A stretch of 6,857 bases of DNA. It comes from an uncultured Bacteroidota bacterium (lineage in GTDB: Bacteria; Bacteroidota; Bacteroidia; Flavobacteriales; Flavobacteriaceae). The stretch spans positions 1 to 6,857 of the forward strand of contig CAIXNQ010000264.1 of assembly GCA_903920835.1 (NCBI GenBank), in the 5' to 3' direction. The notes beneath the pieces were generated by a model, which saw only the letters and a program-made list of their open reading frames with translations, searched no databases and was not told the origin of the DNA. The position numbers and the translations under genes are program-made. Position 1 is the first letter of the stretch; each line of letters begins with the position of its first letter. Shown piece after piece: positions 3,993-6,857 of the stretch.

Positions 3993-6605
3993 TTGGCATC
4001 AACAGATAAAACTGGTAAGGAAACACCATTAATGAAGCAATATAATGATATTAAAAGAAAATATCCTGATGCTTGTTTGCTTTTTAGAGTGGGCGATTTT
4101 TATGAAACTTTTGGAGAAGATGCCATTCGGGCTTCGAAAATTTTAGGAATTGTTTTAACAAAACGTGGTTCTGGGTCCGAAACTGAAACTGCTTTGGCGG
4201 GTTTTCCGCACCATTCATTAAATACTTATTTGCCTAAATTAGTTAAAGCAGGTCTTCGTGTGGCAATTTGTGACCAATTAGAAGACCCAAAATTGACCAA
4301 AACCATTGTTAAAAGAGGCGTTACTGAATTGGTCACTCCAGGCGTTTCGATGAACGATGAAGTTTTAAATTCTAAATCAAATAATTTTTTAGCTTCTATC
4401 TATTTTGGTAAAAAACAAATTGGAATTTCATTTTTAGATGTTTCTACTGGAGAGTTTTTGACTGCCCAAGGAAATAGTGAATATATAGACAAATTATTAC
4501 AAAACTTCAATCCAAGTGAGGTATTGGTTGCCAAACATAACAAGATTGACTTTAAAGAAACTTTTGGCGAAGATTATCATCATTTTTATCTTGAAGATTG
4601 GGTTTATAAAGAAGATTATGCCAATGAAACCTTGATGAATCACTTCAAAACGATTTCACTCAAAGGTTTTGGTATTGAAGAACTTTCTGAAGGAATAATA
4701 GCATCGGGAGCCATTTTATATTATTTGTCCGAAACACAACACAACAAATTGCAACACATTACTTCTATTCAACGAATTGCCGAAGATGCTTATGTTTGGA
4801 TGGATCGTTTTACAATTCGCAATTTAGAACTCTATCATAGTTATAATCCAAATGCAGTAACACTTCTAGAAGTTATTGACCGAACGTTGTCGCCAATGGG
4901 GGCACGTTTACTCAAACGATGGTTGGCACTTCCTTTAAAAGATAGTACTGCCATTCAAAACCGACATCAAGTTGTTGGTTATTTAATTGAAAACAAATCG
5001 GTTTTAAAAAATATACAACACCAAATCAAACAAATTTCTGACCTCGAACGTTTGATTTCTAAAATTGCAACAGGAAAAGTTTCGCCTCGTGAGGTAGTTT
5101 ATTTAAAAGAATCGCTCGATGCTATTATTCCTATTAAAAGTCTGGCGCTACAAAGCACCCAAGAAGCGGTAAAAATCATTGGCGACAGTTTGCATAGTTG
5201 TGATTTATTGCGAGAAAAGATCAAATCGACACTTAACAAAGAAGCTCCTGTTGCTATCAATAAAGGAAATGCAATAGCGACTGGCGTTCATGCTGATTTG
5301 GATGAATTGAGAAGTATCTCAAGTTCTGGGAAGACTTTTCTGGAAGGAATCGAAAAAAGAGAATCAGAAAATACTGGGATTAGTTCGTTGAAAATTTCAT
5401 TCAATAATGTATTTGGATATTATATAGAAGTCAGAAACACGCACAAAGATAAAGTCCCTTCGACTTGGATAAGAAAACAAACCCTTGTCAACGCCGAACG
5501 CTATATCACCGAAGAACTCAAAGAATATGAATCAAAAATTTTAGGAGCCGAGGAAAAAATTCATCAATTAGAAGTTCAGCTTTTCGATCAATTAGTGGCT
5601 TGGATTGCTACTTATATTAAGCCAGTTCAGCTAAACGCAAGTTTAATAGCACAACTCGATTGCTTAACTTCATTTGCACAATTGGCAATTGAAAATAAAT
5701 ATGTTTGTCCGCAAATCGACGATACTTTTGATTTAGACATTAAAAACGGACGTCACCCCGTTATTGAAAAACAATTGCCTGTCGGAATGCCCTATATCTC
5801 TAATGATATTTTTTTGAACAGAGAAAACCAACAACTCATTATGATTACTGGACCAAATATGTCCGGAAAATCAGCTATCTTGAGGCAAACTGCATTGATA
5901 GTTTTATTGGCACAAATGGGGAGTTTTGTTCCAGCTGAAAGTGTCCGAATGGGAATTGTCGATAAGATTTTTACCAGAGTTGGAGCCAGCGACAATATTT
6001 CGATGGGAGAATCTACTTTTATGGTCGAAATGAACGAGACTGCTTCAATTTTGAACAATATTTCCAGCAGAAGTTTAGTATTACTCGATGAAATTGGAAG
6101 AGGCACGAGCACTTATGACGGAATATCTATTGCATGGGCAATTGCAGAATTTTTACATGAACATCCAGCAGCACCAAAAACACTTTTTGCTACACACTAT
6201 CACGAATTGAACGAAATGAGCGATTATTTGCCTCGAATTCAAAACTTCAATGTGTCTGTAAAAGAACTAAAAGATACCGTTTTGTTTATTCGTAAACTTG
6301 TTAAAGGCGGCAGCGCACATAGTTTTGGAATTCACGTTGCAAAAATGGCAGGAATGCCACAAACGGTGATTGCAAAAGCCCAAAAAATATTAAAAAAGCT
6401 CGAAAAAGACCATTCTAGCGATGCGTTAAATGGCATCAAAACAGAAAAGTCCGAAATGCAGATGAGCTTTTTTAACCTTGACGACCCACTATTGGAAGAG
6501 ATTAAAGAAGAGATTTTAAATTTAGACATCAACACGCTAACACCCATAGAAGCGATGATGAAACTAAATGAGATAAAAAGAATGCTCACAAAAAATAAAG
6601 TTTAA
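3993..6605 (+). CDS. mutS: DNA mismatch repair protein MutS
   Basis: The 870-residue protein is of full MutS length. The mismatch-binding domain (about 12-125) carries GDFYETF with the Phe36-x-Glu38 motif that stacks on the mispaired base. Connector (about 130-265), lever and clamp regions (about 270-570, with FNNVFGYYIEV near 470) follow. The ATPase domain has Walker A GPNMSGKS (620-627), Walker B LVLLDEIGRG (695-704, Asp699 and Glu700) inside the signature DEIGRGTSTYDG, and the later FATHYHEL. Near the C terminus QMSFF (823-827) resembles the sliding-clamp motif, followed by a helical tail. MutS finds mismatches as a dimer and recruits MutL. No mutL is in the window. The start is TTG: an in-frame TAG lies at 3984-3986 and no ATG lies between, while the first internal ATG (codon 14) would remove residues usually kept in relatives (ETPLMKQY). 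Phe36/Glu38 numbering also matches E. coli MutS. Transcription is probably from the promoter just upstream. Confidence 0.98.
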   Translation: MASTDKTGKETPLMKQYNDIKRKYPDACLLFRVGDFYETFGEDAIRASKILGIVLTKRGSGSETETALAGFPHHSLNTYLPKLVKAGLRVAICDQLEDPKLTKTIVKRGVTELVTPGVSMNDEVLNSKSNNFLASIYFGKKQIGISFLDVSTGEFLTAQGNSEYIDKLLQNFNPSEVLVAKHNKIDFKETFGEDYHHFYLEDWVYKEDYANETLMNHFKTISLKGFGIEELSEGIIASGAILYYLSETQHNKLQHITSIQRIAEDAYVWMDRFTIRNLELYHSYNPNAVTLLEVIDRTLSPMGARLLKRWLALPLKDSTAIQNRHQVVGYLIENKSVLKNIQHQIKQISDLERLISKIATGKVSPREVVYLKESLDAIIPIKSLALQSTQEAVKIIGDSLHSCDLLREKIKSTLNKEAPVAINKGNAIATGVHADLDELRSISSSGKTFLEGIEKRESENTGISSLKISFNNVFGYYIEVRNTHKDKVPSTWIRKQTLVNAERYITEELKEYESKILGAEEKIHQLEVQLFDQLVAWIATYIKPVQLNASLIAQLDCLTSFAQLAIENKYVCPQIDDTFDLDIKNGRHPVIEKQLPVGMPYISNDIFLNRENQQLIMITGPNMSGKSAILRQTALIVLLAQMGSFVPAESVRMGIVDKIFTRVGASDNISMGESTFMVEMNETASILNNISSRSLVLLDEIGRGTSTYDGISIAWAIAEFLHEHPAAPKTLFATHYHELNEMSDYLPRIQNFNVSVKELKDTVLFIRKLVKGGSAHSFGIHVAKMAGMPQTVIAKAQKILKKLEKDHSSDALNGIKTEKSEMQMSFFNLDDPLLEEIKEEILNLDINTLTPIEAMMKLNEIKRMLTKNKV

Positions 6606-6622
6606 TTGGTTTTCAGTAGTTT

Positions 6623-6643
6623 AAAAAAAGAAAGATTTTTTTT
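6623..6643 (+). terminator. Possible weak terminator after mutS
   Basis: Seven A (6623-6629), a 6-base spacer and eight T (6636-6643) lie 17 bases past the mutS stop. They could pair as an A-T hairpin ending in a T-run. There is no G-C pair in the stem, so it would be weak and may be only sequence composition. Confidence 0.25.
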
Positions 6644-6652
6644 ATAAAATTG

Positions 6653-6683
6653 CTTGCTGTATTGAATAAAAGTTCTATTTTTG
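6653..6683 (+). promoter_or_regulatory. Promoter of the tRNA-Gly gene
   Basis: CTTG (6653-6656) is followed after 19 bases by TATTTTTG (6676-6683), an exact TAnnTTTG element. Transcription would begin around 6688-6692, giving a 5' leader of roughly 40 bases to be removed by RNase P. The leader holds a small inverted repeat, CATTAC (6690-6695) and GTAATG (6703-6708), separated by 7 bases, which would fold close to the 5' end of the transcript. Confidence 0.65.
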
Positions 6684-6729
6684 CCTCCGCATTACAAACA
6701 ACGTAATGATGTTCTTTTAAATAAAAAAT

Positions 6730-6802
6730 GCGAAAATAGCTCAGTTGGTAGAGCGCGACCTTGCCAAGGTCGAGGTCGCGGGTTCGAGCCCCGTTTTTCG
6801 CT
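6730..6802 (+). tRNA. tRNA-Gly, anticodon GCC
   Basis: A complete cloverleaf can be drawn. Acceptor arms are GCGAAAA (6730-6736) and TTTTCGC (6795-6801). The D arm is GCTC/GAGC around AGTTGGTA. The anticodon stem is CGACC/GGTCG, with loop TTGCCAA and anticodon GCC at 6763-6765. A 5-base variable loop follows. The T arm is GCGGG/CCCGT (one G-T pair) around TTCGAGC. The discriminator is T (6802), as expected for bacterial tRNA-Gly. The CCA end is not encoded (the next bases are CAA), so it must be added by CCA-adding enzyme. It reads GGC and GGT codons. It lies 124 bases beyond mutS with its own promoter. Confidence 0.97.
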
Positions 6803-6812
6803 CAATACCATA

Positions 6813-6831
6813 GAAATTATTTTATAATTTC
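6813..6831. repeat. Inverted repeat just downstream of tRNA-Gly
   Basis: GAAATTAT (6813-6820) and ATAATTTC (6824-6831) are perfect 8-base inverted arms around TTT, starting 10 bases after the tRNA. It could form a hairpin at the 3' end of the tRNA precursor and help termination or processing. No T-run follows, so it is not a standard terminator. The remaining bases to 6857 show nothing recognisable. Confidence 0.4.
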
Positions 6832-6857
6832 AAGTTGCTCGGATGGTGTTATATTTA

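Noticed and set aside
5792..6589. Two antisense open frames (5792-6112 and 6332-6589) in the 3' half of mutS
   Set aside because: They oppose the conserved ATPase and C-terminal coding sequence of MutS and have no promoter or recognisable motifs.
6831..6857. Final bases containing GCTCGGATGGTG, reminiscent of the 5' end of a tRNA-Leu
   Set aside because: The following bases (TTATATTTA) do not continue as a D arm and the window ends, so no gene can be supported.
6802..6857. tRNA 3' end as an integration site of a mobile element
   Set aside because: There is no duplicated tRNA end, integrase or change in composition inside the window.

Overview
The window looks like an ordinary stretch of chromosome from a member of the Bacteroidota, most likely a Flavobacterium or close relative. 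The evidence is a strongly AT-rich sequence, start codons without Shine-Dalgarno sites, promoter elements of the Bacteroidota type (TTTG or TTG, 17-19 bases, then TAnnTTTG), and an alternative complex III (ACIII) gene pair. I see no phage, insertion sequence, CRISPR array, toxin-antitoxin or defence genes.

Left part, minus strand (1-2069): actA, a membrane-bound hexaheme cytochrome c, followed by the first 236 codons of actB, which runs off the left edge. These are the first genes of an ACIII (quinol:cytochrome c/oxidase oxidoreductase) operon that continues outside the window. A good promoter for it lies at 2154-2183.

Middle (2070-3992): a divergent intergenic region carries two promoters with a near-perfect 21-base palindrome between them. 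Rightward comes a small exported SPOR-domain protein. Convergent with it, on the minus strand, are a short SpoU/TrmH-type RNA 2'-O-methyltransferase and, upstream of that, an exported DUF1573 protein. The last two are separated by a strong terminator hairpin, so they are probably not a simple operon.

Right part, plus strand (3993-6857): mutS, complete, starting at TTG and encoding the DNA mismatch recognition ATPase. It is followed by a tRNA-Gly(GCC) gene with its own promoter and a short inverted repeat just downstream.

The genes are unrelated in function: respiration, cell envelope, RNA modification, DNA repair and translation. No novel multi-gene system is visible. The points most worth a second look are the palindrome between the divergent act and SPOR promoters, the mono-heme plus penta-heme fusion in ActA, the lipobox-like motif behind the Tat signal of ActB, and the start codons and promoters of mutS and the DUF1573 gene.
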